This document shows positions 1 through 9,715 of a stretch of 64,000 bases of DNA, in pieces (positions within the stretch are counted from its first letter, which is position 1; each line of letters starts with the position of its first letter). Below the pieces are notes generated by a model. It did no database searches. It saw only the letters and a list, made by a program, of their open reading frames with translations, and was not told the DNA's origin. The stretch comes from Malus domestica. Its lineage: Eukaryota > Streptophyta > Magnoliopsida > Rosales > Rosaceae. The translations under genes and the position numbers were made by a program. The stretch lies in assembly GCF_042453785.1 (NCBI RefSeq), contig NC_091672.1, positions 9,690,501 through 9,754,500 on the forward strand, written 5' to 3'.

Positions 1-352
1 TTAAGCCTTCCATGCATGTAACATAAATTTAAAAAATAAAGTCCAACATAACGTTCAAATAAATCTTATTTCATAAATAAATAAAAAATCAAATTAGGTT
101 CACTCTTCCTCTGGGTCATCAGCAGGGGCCTCGGCAGCGAAATTGCTTCTTGAAAAGGTCGTCGACATATTTCCACTGCTTCTCATCGGTTTCATCAACA
201 TCCCAAACAACATGTAATGGCAATACAATTCAATTAAATATCGCAAAAATATTATTTTTAAACAAAAACAATTACACATTCTTTAGTATAAACTTACCGA
301 TAACTCCTGAACCATGGAGTTCTTCAAGTCCATATGCATCATTTTCTAAGAG

Positions 353-632
353 TTAAACTCGATAGAACACATCTCCCGCACCAATCCCCCTACATGCTTC
401 AGCCAAACTTTTGTCATCAAACGAGGGCAAACGCTTACTTCGGTTAATGACACCACAACTTTCTTCATTTTTTCCTACCACAAAAATTTAAAATGTAATA
501 GCCTATTAAAACAATAATTTCAACCATATCAAATGTAAAACAATTAACTCAATAATATTTTTTTTTACCTTTCCCTTCACGAGAGCCTTCTCCCTCCCAA
601 CCCTTCGTTGAATTTGAAACTGAATCGGCCAT
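353..632 (-). CDS. Small two-exon ORF inside the CACTA element, unknown function
   Basis: I do not recognise this product. On the minus strand an ATG at 632-630 opens a 64-nt exon ending at 569 before a GT donor (568-567). A second exon starts at 474 after a TAG acceptor and ends with TAA at 355-353. The frame stays open across the join and gives about 61 residues. The product is charged and polar (SREGK near the splice, then KRLPSFDDKSLAEACRG). It has no membrane segment and no catalytic motif I can name. Its place inside a CACTA element, on the same strand as the next small gene, suggests an element-encoded accessory protein. The splice model rests on sequence signals only. Confidence 0.35.
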
Positions 633-687
633 AGTTTGATATAAAACCTTCGCAAAATAGGGTTATGAAACTGTGTTTATATAAAAC

Positions 688-1916
688 TCGACACACTTTG
701 CGCGACGAACCCTTAGTCGCGCAAAGTTATTATAACTGCGTGCTTTAATGGGAGCATTTAATGCGTGATTGACCAGTCTGACCGTGTTCAGAACACTTTG
801 CGTGATGAACAATAATAGTCAACGCGCTAAGTCCTCTTGTGCGACAAAACTCTTCGTCGCGCAAAGGTTTTTTTTTATATTTATTCCGATGTTTGCATGA
901 CGTAAGTATGTTTCCGTCGCACAAAATAATTAAAACCTTAAATAATTACAAACAAATATTCAGTTATAGTATTTATTCTACAAATAATTAAAACCTTAAA
1001 TAAATTGAATTAATCCATTCAATTATTTAAAAAACCAAACAAGAATTAAAGCCTAATTAAATCCAAATACATAACCTATAAAAAAACCTAAATTTAAATA
1101 TTGCCCTCATAAACTTAAATTTAAAACTCTTGTTTTGATGGTCCTCCCTTCCGCTCCACGTCATAACACCACCACTTGTAACCTGCCTTCAACGCCTCCT
1201 CCATCAACTTCATCAACTCTTCGTTCATATCATCATCAATAGTATACTTACACTGTTACACATATATGCATATAATTAATTCCAACATATAACAAAAAAA
1301 TTCACAAAATTATTTATTTATTTATCCATCAACAGTATACTTACTAATAATTGATCCATCATTGCCTTCTTCACATTATCGGGCACATATTTCCAAGAAC
1401 ACCACTCAGCAGTAGGACAATTATTCTGCATGGCTACACCAATCACATGCGCGAACTCCACATGTTGCCTCATATCAAATGAGTTGGTGGGCACGCTCTG
1501 ATCCCAGTTGTTATCCTCCATTCCAACATAAACAGAATTGTGAAGAATAATGAGAGCTGAAGTGTATATTTATAGGAAGGTTAGGACCTTTGCGCGACGA
1601 AGGCTTTGCCGTGCAAACATCTGCACTAAATGCAATATTGATTCCTTTGATTCACATGCACTGAATGGCTTGAGGAAAAACTGACAGTAACTTGCGCGAC
1701 GAAGCCTTCGTTGCGCAAAGCTTCCCCCTTCATCGTGCATGTTTTTCGCGTCAAAAAAATTACCCACATTTTTTTCTTACTGACTTTGCGCGACGAATAT
1801 ACTGTTTTCGTCATGCAAAGTTTTTCATTGCGCAAAGTTAAATTTTCTTGCACAACGAAGTTCCTGTTTGTTGCGCAAAACCCTCTTGCGCGATGATTTT
1901 TTCTTTGTCGCGCAAA
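688..1916. repeat. CACTA subterminal inverted motifs TTTGCGCGACGAA / TTCGTCGCGCAAA
   Basis: About ten copies of a 13-bp motif and its reverse complement occur in clusters near 688-730, 797-930, 1588-1620, 1690-1735 and 1785-1916. They often form imperfect palindromes with a spacer of 5-10 bases. In CACTA elements such subterminal repeats are binding sites for the element's DNA-binding protein. The second cluster abuts the terminus. The first lies about 1 kb inside, which suggests either a very long subterminal zone or a nested or deleted relative. Confidence 0.7.
1121..1521 (-). CDS. Small CACTA-encoded protein resembling plant Ptta/En/Spm accessory ORFs
   Basis: Exon 1 runs from an ATG at 1521 to 1345 and is followed by GTAAGT. 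Exon 2 runs from 1252 (after TGTAACAG) to the stop TAA at 1123-1121. The spliced product is about 102 residues, with a W-rich stretch (CPTAEWCSWKYVPDNVKK) followed by a MMDQLL helix, and ends in a basic tail. Short proteins with a repeated-Trp, VP..VKK, MMDQLL pattern are encoded by plant CACTA elements, where they are thought to aid DNA binding. The family assignment is from memory. Both introns in this element have canonical borders, so the host may still splice the transcript. Confidence 0.45.
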
Positions 1917-1937
1917 TAGTTTTTCCTACTAGTGTAA

Positions 1938-3037
1938 TAACTCTCACTTAGTGGAGGAATGCCCACTAGACCTTGTAATAAACGGAGGCTAGAGATTGTC
2001 TTTCAAGATTTCAGTGACAGTAAATAATTTAAATTTTATTTTGTGTAAAAAACAAACCAGCTAACTTTTAATAACGATCTGTGTGTGGCAATGAAATTTC
2101 CAATTGATTAAGAAACTGCAGTACATCAATTTACTAAACTCAATAAATATTTGAGCTTCTCATACAATGCCACCCTCTTATTTGCTTGGAAGGGGAGTCA
2201 TTCCCATACTTTTTTCTTTTCAATCTTTTTGGTTTTGGTCGCACTAGTCTTTTTGTTTCTGGCAATCCAACTCTTGGTATGTAAAATTCCATAAAAAATT
2301 GCAATCTTTTCTAAAATGATAACCATAAATTCCCACGAAGTAATAGATGAACCATAACAGAAAACAGAAGAAACAAAACTTTTATGCGGCTATTAATTCC
2401 TTCTGCGTAGTATAGTCCATGAGATTGTAGTCTAGTTATAAAAACATAGTATGTGTCTATATGTAATAACTAGATGTTCTTCTTTTCATTTTTTTCTTTT
2501 TTTTTTTTTTTTAAAATTTGAAGTAGGAGAGGAGTAGGCCAGATTAGCTAATAGTTGATGAAGGGTGCAAAGCACCCACCCTCCCCGGAGAGCGGGGACC
2601 AAGACTTCCCGTAGCCCCCAAACCCACCCCTCTCTCTTCAGGTGATGACTGGATATTTTATTTTTTAAATACATGTTCTTTTGTCACTGTCGCATAGTAA
2701 GAACAACCCTACAAAAGTTGTTCTCCTTTATCCATGAATAAATGCGCGTAAATGAAATTCAATGGGTGATTGTAACAATAACTACTACGGAAAGGAGAAA
2801 ATTCCAATTCGGACATGTAATTATCAATCAGATTCACATAACCATATATTATTTGTGTTCGAGGATTCTAACTATTGAAGAAACTAACGTGTGCTTAGCT
2901 CAAGAGAGAGAAACGATGTCTTTAGGTCACTCATCTCAGTTTGCACTCTAGCAACTTTCTTGTGGGAATCAAAACATCTCGTCTCCCACAAGAAAATAGG
3001 GAAAGTGGAAACATATATAGATAGAGAATGTAAGAAA
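1938..3037. other. AT-rich non-coding stretch, no gene recognised
   Basis: I see no long ORF with coding character here. A GC-richer patch at about 2515-2650 (short C-runs, CCCTCCCCGGAGAGC) stands out from its AT-rich surroundings but matches nothing I know. The right part ends at the start of the LTR element at 3038. Confidence 0.4.
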
Positions 3038-3743
3038 TGTTGGAAATTATATATTGTAATATAAATGGGAATTGTTATTGCCACTCTAAAATTCTCATTC
3101 TACACTCCAAACTTTCTATATTTAGAAAGAAAAATACACTTGTGAGGAGTGTAGAATGAGTTTTGTAGAGTGCCAATAACACTTCCCTATAAAATATTGT
3201 AATACATAATTTTAATAATTGAATGAAAAATAGTGTTAACCATATTTCTTAGAAAGGTTATGTTATTTAGGTGCATTCCCTTGTCAAATGATGTATACTT
3301 ATAAATGAAAAGTTACATCTCTTTAATAAGAAGTACTTGGGTGCTATATAAACTCATGAAGCCATCATCATTAATATACAAAATTAGAGTTAATTTTTAC
3401 TCTTGAGAAATAGGGTTTCCCCACTCTATTTCTTTCATTATTCGTTTGTCAAATTTCGAGTCATGTCTTAGTACGGAATATATAAAGTTCGCCAGAGTCC
3501 GAATATTGAAGTGATTTGACTTCGGTTTATAGATTGTTGAATCTTGGGACACGGACGCCTACCACACTACAAGCACAAGAGTAGGGGCGAAATTCTGTCT
3601 TTAGGACGTTGCATTTATGCAAGCCTCAATCTCCAAGTTTGTCAGTTTTTCTAACTTTCTCTCTAGTTGTTTATATTAATCTCATATCTAATTGATGTTG
3701 TTCTTTATGATTATTATCATTGGAATTATATTGTTATTTGTCA
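3038..3743 (+). repeat. 5' LTR of the small LTR element, carrying a MITE
   Basis: This repeat is 706 bp against 589 bp for its partner. Most of the excess is the MITE at 3067-3187 plus its target duplication. Outside that insertion the two LTRs differ by scattered substitutions and small indels, such as an extra GAATTT near 4925 in the other copy. Confidence 0.7.
3067..3187. mobile_element. 121-bp MITE with about 40-bp terminal inverted repeats
   Basis: The left arm GGGAATTGTTATTGCCACTC pairs with the inverse of the right arm, which reads GGGAAGTGTTATTGGCACTC from 3187 backwards. Pairing continues for about 40 bases to ATTCTACACTCC. TATAAA occurs at 3060-3065 and again at 3188-3193, and once only in the empty partner LTR at the same place, so this is a clean filled-versus-empty site pair. 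The TIR looks like Mutator-type MITEs common in dicots. The visible duplication is shorter than the 9 bp expected for Mutator, so the superfamily is uncertain. Confidence 0.8.
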
Positions 3744-4382
3744 TATTAAGAAAAATGGAATCATAATTTGTTAATTGAATGTGCCAATCAAGATGTCATG
3801 TGTAATTGTTTAAGGTATGACAAGTTAGATGCCTACTTACAAATACCTTAAATATGGGGGAAGTCTACTTCCTCATATTAGCAAATTATTGTGTAAGTCC
3901 TAACATTTGTTTCGAGGACTTAACATTGGAAAACAACTACTCTCATATGAATTAAAATTTCAAAAGATGGGTTGTGCACACTATTAAAGATAATCAACCT
4001 AGTAGTGGATTCAATTAATAAAGGTTAGACTAGAGAGTAAGTTGATCATCGAGGAGAATGAGGCTAAAGCCAACATAACTAATGAATTAGCCAGACGGTG
4101 CTAAATTTTCTAAAGCTCTCATGAATTCGGGATTTGTTCAGGATCAAAATGAAGACAACCGTATGAACCGTAATATATTAGGATTAGTGATGTATGTTGC
4201 TTATAGTCTCAGTTTACTGTTGCGGTGAACAGTTCAAGATCTTCCGCATCCATTACATCACCAAGTAAACCCGATAAGTATTCATTAGGGTAGGTTCAAG
4301 TCCAAAAGGCACCTCTCACGATGTATCTCTTTGTCTGCCTGTACTCTCAAATTCTTTCTAATTTTTCTTTCATGTGGGGGAT

Positions 4383-4971
4383 TGTTGGAAATTATATATT
4401 ATAATATAAAATATTGTAATACATAATTTTAATAATTGAATGAAAAATAGTGTTAACCATATTTCTTAGAAATGTTATGTTATTTATGTGCATTCCATTG
4501 TCAAATGATGTATACTTATAGATGAAAAGTTACATCTCTTGAAGAAGAAGTACTTGGGTGCTATATAAACTCATGAAACCATCGTCATTAATATACAAAA
4601 TTAGAGTTAATTTTTACTCTTGAGAAATAGGGTTTCCCCACTCTATTTCTCTCATTATTCGTTTGTCAAATTCCGAGTTGTGTTTTGAGAGTACGGAATA
4701 TATAAAGTTTGCCAGAGTCCGAATATTGAAGTGCTTCGACTTCGGATAATTATAGATTGTTGAATCCTGGAAGACAGACGCCTACCGAACTCCAAGCATA
4801 AGAGTAAGGGCGAAATTCTGTCTTTAGGACATTGCATTTATGCAAGCCTCAATCTCCAAGTTTGTCAGTTTTTCTAACTTTCTCTCTAGTTGTTTATATT
4901 AATCTCATATATAATTGATGTTGTGAATTTCTTTATGATTATTATCATAGGAATTATATTGTTATTTTTCA
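4383..4971 (+). repeat. 3' LTR of the small LTR element, without the MITE
   Basis: This is the direct repeat of 3038-3743, starting right after the polypurine tract ending at about 4382. It gives the empty-site sequence for the MITE in the other LTR. Confidence 0.7.
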
Positions 4972-5137
4972 TATTATCTAATATTACTCCAACTAGAAAT
5001 AGTAAGGGAAAGCATGCGAGGAAAAGGTAAAAAAAGGAAATTTTCTGAGTCACATGTTTCCAAAAATAGGTGATAGTGGAAGTACTCAAAACCATCACTT
5101 TCCTATTCTCAGTAGGATAATGACAAATAGTTCCTAA

Positions 5138-5834
5138 CATTACAAGAAAAACATCATTTCCAGACTAAATCATTTTGTCGGGCCAGAGTAACTTCTCGTC
5201 GCTTAAGATTTTACTCAATGGAATTTTGTCGCTCAAAAATCACCGCGTAAAGCAGGTCAGGCAAACTTTTGCCAGACGAATTTATAATTTTTGTTGGGCA
5301 AAATATGTTTGCCTAACGAAATTGTGTTGTCAACAAAAGCATGTTGACCACGTTTGCCCGACGACAGTAATATTTTGTCCGATGAAACTATTCGATTGGC
5401 AAACACTTTAAATTTAAAAAAATATTTTGCCCAACGAAAAGGTTTGTCTGGCAAAATTTGTTTTTTTTTTAAAATAAATTTTTTATTTAGTTAATTTAAA
5501 AAACAAATTGTGCAGCTGATTCTAATTTCTAGCCTCCTTTATTCTAGCTTGAGCATCTGCCTCGGCAACCCTGACCTTGTCCTCTGGTCTCACAACAGCT
5601 GATTCTAATATCACAACGCACTCTCAAGCTTTCGCAACCTCAGAGCGCCATATGTGTGCCTCTTGGAGAGTAGAATCTCTCGGCCTAGTCAATTGTTCTC
5701 TTTCTTTCCTCAAGGTTTGCAACCTTTTCTTTAGAATAGAACAAATAAAAAAGTTCTCTCAAGCAAACATCAGCTTCTCTTTTTCCACATTAAGAATATG
5801 TAGTAATGGAAGGGGAAAAGAAAACAGATCGATC
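5138..5834 (-). mobile_element. Second, decayed CACTA element remnant
   Basis: CATTACAAGAAAA at 5138 is one base off the usual CACTACAAGAAAA end. It is followed by repeated TTTGCCNGACGAA-type subterminal motifs in both orientations up to about 5460, a different family from the element at 1-1934. Around 5525-5740 the minus strand reads a degenerate coiled-coil segment (QEAHIWRSEVAKA, then KVRVAEADAQARIKEA) like the C-terminal regions of CACTA-encoded proteins. The remnant is cut at 5834 by the Gypsy element E1, whose TSD GATCC is shared at 5830-5834 and 15675-15679. Whether it resumes after 15679 is not clear. Confidence 0.55.
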
Positions 5835-6132
5835 CTGTTTGGATCAAAACTTGAACTTTGGGCTCAAGAAAGGAGCTGGCCCGAAAGGAGGCCCAAAGGG
5901 AAGATAGCCGAAGCCCAGTCGAAGCCCAGAAGGCAGAAAGGGCCTTTTCTGACTTGGTGCAGCTCATGAAGACCACTTGCTTACCTACCCAAAGGCCAAG
6001 TGGTATAGACTGATCAGCTACACAGCCCATAAAGTACTTTATGATGGCAGTACATGTAAAAAAGCCGATTAGTCATCACCCTCAAACCGCATTCGGGCAA
6101 GGCCGCTGCTACAGGAAGCCAAGCCAAGTTGT

Positions 6133-6141
6133 CTATATAAG
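6133..6141 (+). promoter_or_regulatory. TATA box of the E1 LTR promoter
   Basis: CTATATAAG lies 298 bp into the LTR, followed by a purine-rich start region (AGAAGGAG). The same motif is conserved in the 3' LTR at about 14331-14339. This position would make the preceding part U3 and place the four-copy repeat and the 14-bp array in the transcribed leader. Confidence 0.6.
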
Positions 6142-6798
6142 AAGAAGGAGAAACCAGGAATAAGGACACTCAATCAAACAAACAAAAGCACAAACTCTGC
6201 TCAAAGCCAGATTTGCCTTCAAAACAAAGCTGTAGCCAGCCTTCATCCCTTTCGGGACAACCCTCTCTTCAACCCTTGTAATAGCTCTGCTACCTTGTTC
6301 AACCTTGCTGTAGTATCGATTCATCTTTTGTAATCTCTCTCCCTCTATCCCTCTAAGCTTTCAGACCTTTGACAAAACTACAAAGATAGGAACCTGCAAG
6401 ACGAGCAACCTTACCCGATAAAGTTTAACCTTGCCCGACCTTCTTTGCTTTGTTTTTGTCTTTTCAATATGTTGTATACTTCCAGTTATATGCAAGTTAT
6501 TTCTAGCAATATGACTATTAAAAGGCTTTCTCAGTACTTGAATCCGATTTGAATATATCGTCAGTGTTCAAACCAGATCCAAGTCCTAAGCCCTCGGGCA
6601 TGTAAATCTGATCAGTTAAAAGTTCTTGGCCTCAAGGCATAAAAAAGAACCTTATGTGGACTTAACCCATCCACGACGGTGCTTGATAAACGAGAAGTCC
6701 GAAGTTACTTGGGGCGCAAGTAATCAACCTACCCTCTAGTTTTCTTTCTATTATATCATGATTACCATAGAACGCCTGAACGTGGAATGGATTATAAT

Positions 6799-7258
6799 GG
6801 AAAGCCTCAAGGCCTACACCTAAGGCCCCACAAAGGCATCTATTTGGATTCATTCCGTTCTGCGATCTAAAGAGTCGAAGTATATGAATGAACTCTGATG
6901 GGAAGCCTCAAGGCCTACACCTAAGGCCCCACGAAGGCACCTATTTGGGTTCATTCTACTTCTTGGACTCGGGTAATCAGAAGTATAATAGTTAGAAAAC
7001 TCCGGCAATCACGAGAACGAATATGATGTGTTCGAGCACCGGTTTAGTTATTGATGGGAAGCCTCAAGGCCTACACCTAAGGCCCCACAAAGGCACCTGT
7101 TATAACTAACACAGTTTCTTGGATACATACATACATGCAATTAAAACGCGACATCTATTTTACATCTGCCATGCTAAGATGGCAGTGGCACGCCTGAGCA
7201 CCTAAATGTTAACCTTGATGGGAAGCCTCAAGGCCTACACCTAAGGCCCCACAAAGGC
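6799..7258 (+). repeat. Four dispersed copies of a roughly 40-bp unit within the E1 LTR
   Basis: The unit (GGAAGCCTCAAGGCCTACAC, then CTAAGGCCCCACAAAGGC) occurs at about 6799-6838, 6901-6940, 7056-7097 and 7217-7256, separated by 60-120 bases of unrelated sequence. The same four copies occur in the 3' LTR (about 14999-15456). Each holds AGGCCT and AAGGCC palindromes able to pair with each other. In the transcript they fall in the leader and trailer. Confidence 0.8.
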
Positions 7259-7292
7259 GCATCTCAAAGTTAACGCTGTCCTTCTCTTTCAG

Positions 7293-7371
7293 CCTTGCCC
7301 GACGAGCCTTGCCCGACGAGCCTTGCCCGAAGAGTCTTGCCCGACGAGACTTGCCTAGCGAGACTTGCCCG
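7293..7371 (+). repeat. Tandem array of a 14-15-bp unit (CTTGCCCGACGAG)
   Basis: Six imperfect units of about 14-15 bp lie close to the 3' end of the LTR. The corresponding array in the 3' LTR (about 15489-15560) has one unit fewer, which fully explains the LTR length difference. Confidence 0.8.
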
Positions 7372-7574
7372 ACAACGCCCGATAGTGAAGCAGAAGCCCG
7401 ACAGCAGCCCTCAACCGGCGCCAACCTTCAGGGGAGTTGTGTGCTCGTCGGCCAGGAAACATCCCCGACGGAAATTCCTGACGCGAACATAGTTTTGGCA
7501 GGCCCGGTGGGATACCTTCTGATCAGAAGATATATGTCAAAATGCCAGAAGGTTTACAAACCACGTGACTACAA

Positions 7575-8177
7575 ATGTTGCAAAGGTTGGAGAAAGCTTC
7601 CACAGGCTTCAGAAAAGAAACAGACCTGGTTCCTCCCGAGGGAAAGAGACTTAAAACCAGCCCGCCTGAAGAGTTGGTGGTAGACAAACCTGCAGTTCCC
7701 TTTTCAGAAGTCCTTGTAAATATGATCAATATGACATGGGCTGAGAAGGGAAAAGAAAGAATTACAAGGGAACCAGAAGAGAAGAGATTGGCTGAAAAAC
7801 CTACAGGAGGGGTGATTAAAACACCCGAATATCCAAAAGCAGCCATAATCAAGGGGATGGTTATGTGCAGTAAGTGCCAATGCGAGTGTGAGCTCGAAAT
7901 TCCCCCGGCTGGAGTCCTCATTGACCGTGAACTAATCAGGAGAAAGGAAGAAGACGTCAGAAGAGAAGCCCGCGAAAAGAGTAAGCAGGCAACAAAAAAG
8001 GACACTTCTCGAAGCGTTTTTCAACGACTAGGAGGTGATTCCCAACCCAAAGCTTTGTCAGAAGTATTTCGAAACCATGAAGTTTCTGAAGAAGCAGAAG
8101 ATATAGAGGCCAAAATACAAAGGGGTACATATCATCCTCAATACGGCCAGATGGGGGGGGGAAATCAAGAGGATTGA
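7575..8177 (+). CDS. E1 gag-like N-terminal ORF without a capsid domain
   Basis: This 200-residue, highly charged ORF begins shortly after the 5' LTR, where gag should start. I see Lys/Glu-rich helices (RKEEDVRREAREKSKQA) and one CSKCQCECE cluster, but no Retrotrans_gag capsid core and no CCHC zinc knuckle. It ends 90 bp before the next ORF in a different frame, after a run of eight G residues (8154-8161) where a length change could have caused a frameshift. It is probably a remnant of a longer gag whose capsid part is deleted. The upstream overlapping ORF at 7309-7683 belongs to the LTR end and leader. Confidence 0.5.
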   Translation: MLQRLEKASTGFRKETDLVPPEGKRLKTSPPEELVVDKPAVPFSEVLVNMINMTWAEKGKERITREPEEKRLAEKPTGGVIKTPEYPKAAIIKGMVMCSKCQCECELEIPPAGVLIDRELIRRKEEDVRREAREKSKQATKKDTSRSVFQRLGGDSQPKALSEVFRNHEVSEEAEDIEAKIQRGTYHPQYGQMGGGNQED

Positions 8178-8268
8178 TGGCATGACCAATCCTGTTAGAA
8201 AAGAGCATCCTGCCCACCTCGGGTGAAAATGGTACGTAGTCGGGAAGAACGGACAGCCTACCAAACCA

Positions 8269-9621
8269 ATGGGGGCCTCTATGGTCAGGAGGGTTCAAAG
8301 ACAGCACAAAGCCTACATGAATGCCCTGAAGACCTCCACAACATCCGAATCCTCCAAAAATCACAAGTTGGAAAAAACAGCATCTGGGGGAAGTAGTCAG
8401 CTTCGTTGGAGAAGTAAGAAAGAGGTGGAAAAGGCCAACAGCAAAACAGAAGGCGATGAGGATCACGTGCCACAGAGCCAACATCCTGGGAAGTACAGGA
8501 TCTTAAGGAGAGCTCAAGAAGATCTAATCATGGTACCAACCCCTAGATGGAAGCCAGAGCCTATTTGCTTTGGAACTATTTCATCTGAAAATAGACTTCC
8601 TTCTCTGCCATTGGTAGATCCTTTTGGTGAAGTTCCAAAACAAACACTGTATGCGGACTTGAACCAACAGCAACAGGAGGGGGCACCAAAACCATTACTT
8701 CCAGTTGATGCGATGGCCTGGTTGGATAAATTTATGGACCAGATTGGGGGCAATAAAGAAGATCCGCCCGAGCCTAGTAATTTCCATATCAACATGACAT
8801 ATGTGTTGTCCGCCACGTTTGGTGCCAGACCTGATCAACCCGCTACTATGGAGGGTGATTACTTGACAACTGAGCCAATGATGGCACATGTCAATGTAGA
8901 GGTAGTCGAAGAAGAAAGCTCGGGCAAGGCTGAATCTTCAGAAGCATCCAAAGGCGGTCCTCTAAGGATTTACACAGATGAGATGGTGTTTAGCCGCCCG
9001 AACTGCTCGTTGGCCAATCATCTGAAACCCATATACGTTACAGCTCACCTAGAAGGTGTGCCCTTCAAAAGAATTCTAATTGATGGAAGAGCAGCTATTA
9101 ACATGTTACCAGCCAAGCAGATGAAGAAAATGGGAAGAGGCACGGAAGATCTTATTCCCACAGACCTCACAGTCTCTAGCTTCTCAGACGCTATCACTAA
9201 GACTCATGGGATATTGCCTCTAGAAGTGGATCTGGGATCTAAAAAGATAATGCTGGCATTCTTTGTGGTGGACTGCACTTCCACTTATGGGGCCTTACTC
9301 GGAAGAGATTGGATCCACCAAGGCTTGGCCATACCCTCTACTCTTCATCAACAAGTGGCTGTTTATCATGAAGCAGGCATAGAAGGACCAGGCTTTTGGG
9401 AGATGGTAGAGGCCGAATCAAGGCCATTTCTTCCCACAGCCAATGTTGCGGAAGCAAGTTTCTACGACCCCAATGTAGGAATTTTGAAGTGTTCAGGAGC
9501 TGACGAGAACGGCCGCCCTACCAAGGTGACGGCCCAAAAGCTTTTGGAACAAGGAATGCTCCTTACTAGAGAAGAGTGGGATAGACCTTGTATCCTCCCA
9601 AATCCCCTACACCATCAATGA
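8269..9621 (+). CDS. E1 gag C-terminal region and aspartic protease
   Basis: This 450-residue ORF has an N-terminal basic region (VRRVQRQHKAYMNAL), a Pro-rich linker, and then a retropepsin-like domain from about residue 235. The active-site loop is ILIDGRAAINMLP near residue 270, followed by a flap-side hydrophobic stretch and LLGRDWIHQ near residue 345. In related plant elements the loop reads D-G-G or D-G-S; here the residue after G is R, so activity is doubtful. The protein would cut the polyprotein. The ORF stops at 9621 and the pol reading continues in other frames. Confidence 0.75.
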   Translation: MGASMVRRVQRQHKAYMNALKTSTTSESSKNHKLEKTASGGSSQLRWRSKKEVEKANSKTEGDEDHVPQSQHPGKYRILRRAQEDLIMVPTPRWKPEPICFGTISSENRLPSLPLVDPFGEVPKQTLYADLNQQQQEGAPKPLLPVDAMAWLDKFMDQIGGNKEDPPEPSNFHINMTYVLSATFGARPDQPATMEGDYLTTEPMMAHVNVEVVEEESSGKAESSEASKGGPLRIYTDEMVFSRPNCSLANHLKPIYVTAHLEGVPFKRILIDGRAAINMLPAKQMKKMGRGTEDLIPTDLTVSSFSDAITKTHGILPLEVDLGSKKIMLAFFVVDCTSTYGALLGRDWIHQGLAIPSTLHQQVAVYHEAGIEGPGFWEMVEAESRPFLPTANVAEASFYDPNVGILKCSGADENGRPTKVTAQKLLEQGMLLTREEWDRPCILPNPLHHQ

Positions 9622-9715
9622 CTGAACAAAACAAGAGAGATCAGGTAATGGCAGTCAAATCCCTGATTAAAAGACTGTTGGTGTATGGGAAGGGAAGAAG
9701 GCAAGAAGGGAGCTC

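Larger units (their letters stand above)
1..1934 (-). mobile_element. CACTA (En/Spm-type) DNA transposon, one terminal part
   Basis: The right edge reads, on the minus strand, CACTAGTAGGAAAAAC from 1934 downward, a typical CACTA terminus. It is followed by a dense set of subterminal motifs (TTTGCGCGACGAA and its inverse). A candidate TSD copy TAA follows at 1935-1937, but its partner lies outside the window. Two small minus-strand spliced ORFs (353-632 and 1121-1521) sit inside. No TNP2-type transposase is visible in this part. The element extends beyond the left edge of the window, so its length and completeness are unknown. Confidence 0.75.
3038..4971 (+). mobile_element. Small non-coding LTR retrotransposon (TRIM-like, Copia-style ends)
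   Basis: Two direct repeats start with TGTTGGAAATTATATATT at 3038 and 4383 and run nearly in parallel to about 3743 and 4971. The second repeat is preceded by CATGTGGGGGAT, a good polypurine tract, which fixes the orientation as plus. Only about 640 bp lie between the repeats, with no ORF, so gag and pol are absent and any movement would need proteins from another element. I found no convincing target duplication, and both repeats are followed by CATATTA, so the exact 3' LTR edge is uncertain by a few bases. Confidence 0.7.
5835..7489 (+). repeat. 5' LTR of E1 (1,655 bp)
   Basis: It starts TGTTTGGATC and ends GCGAACA. It contains a TATA box at 6133-6141, four copies of a roughly 40-bp unit, and a 14-bp tandem array near its end. 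It is 14 bp longer than the 3' LTR, which equals one unit of that array. Just inside the LTR, TTGGCAGGCCCGGTGGGA (7496-7513) sits where a primer binding site would be; I could not assign its tRNA. Confidence 0.9.

Noticed and set aside
7293-7371. CRISPR-like short repeats
   Set aside because: The units are directly adjacent, with no unique spacers, in a plant LTR. It is a simple tandem array.
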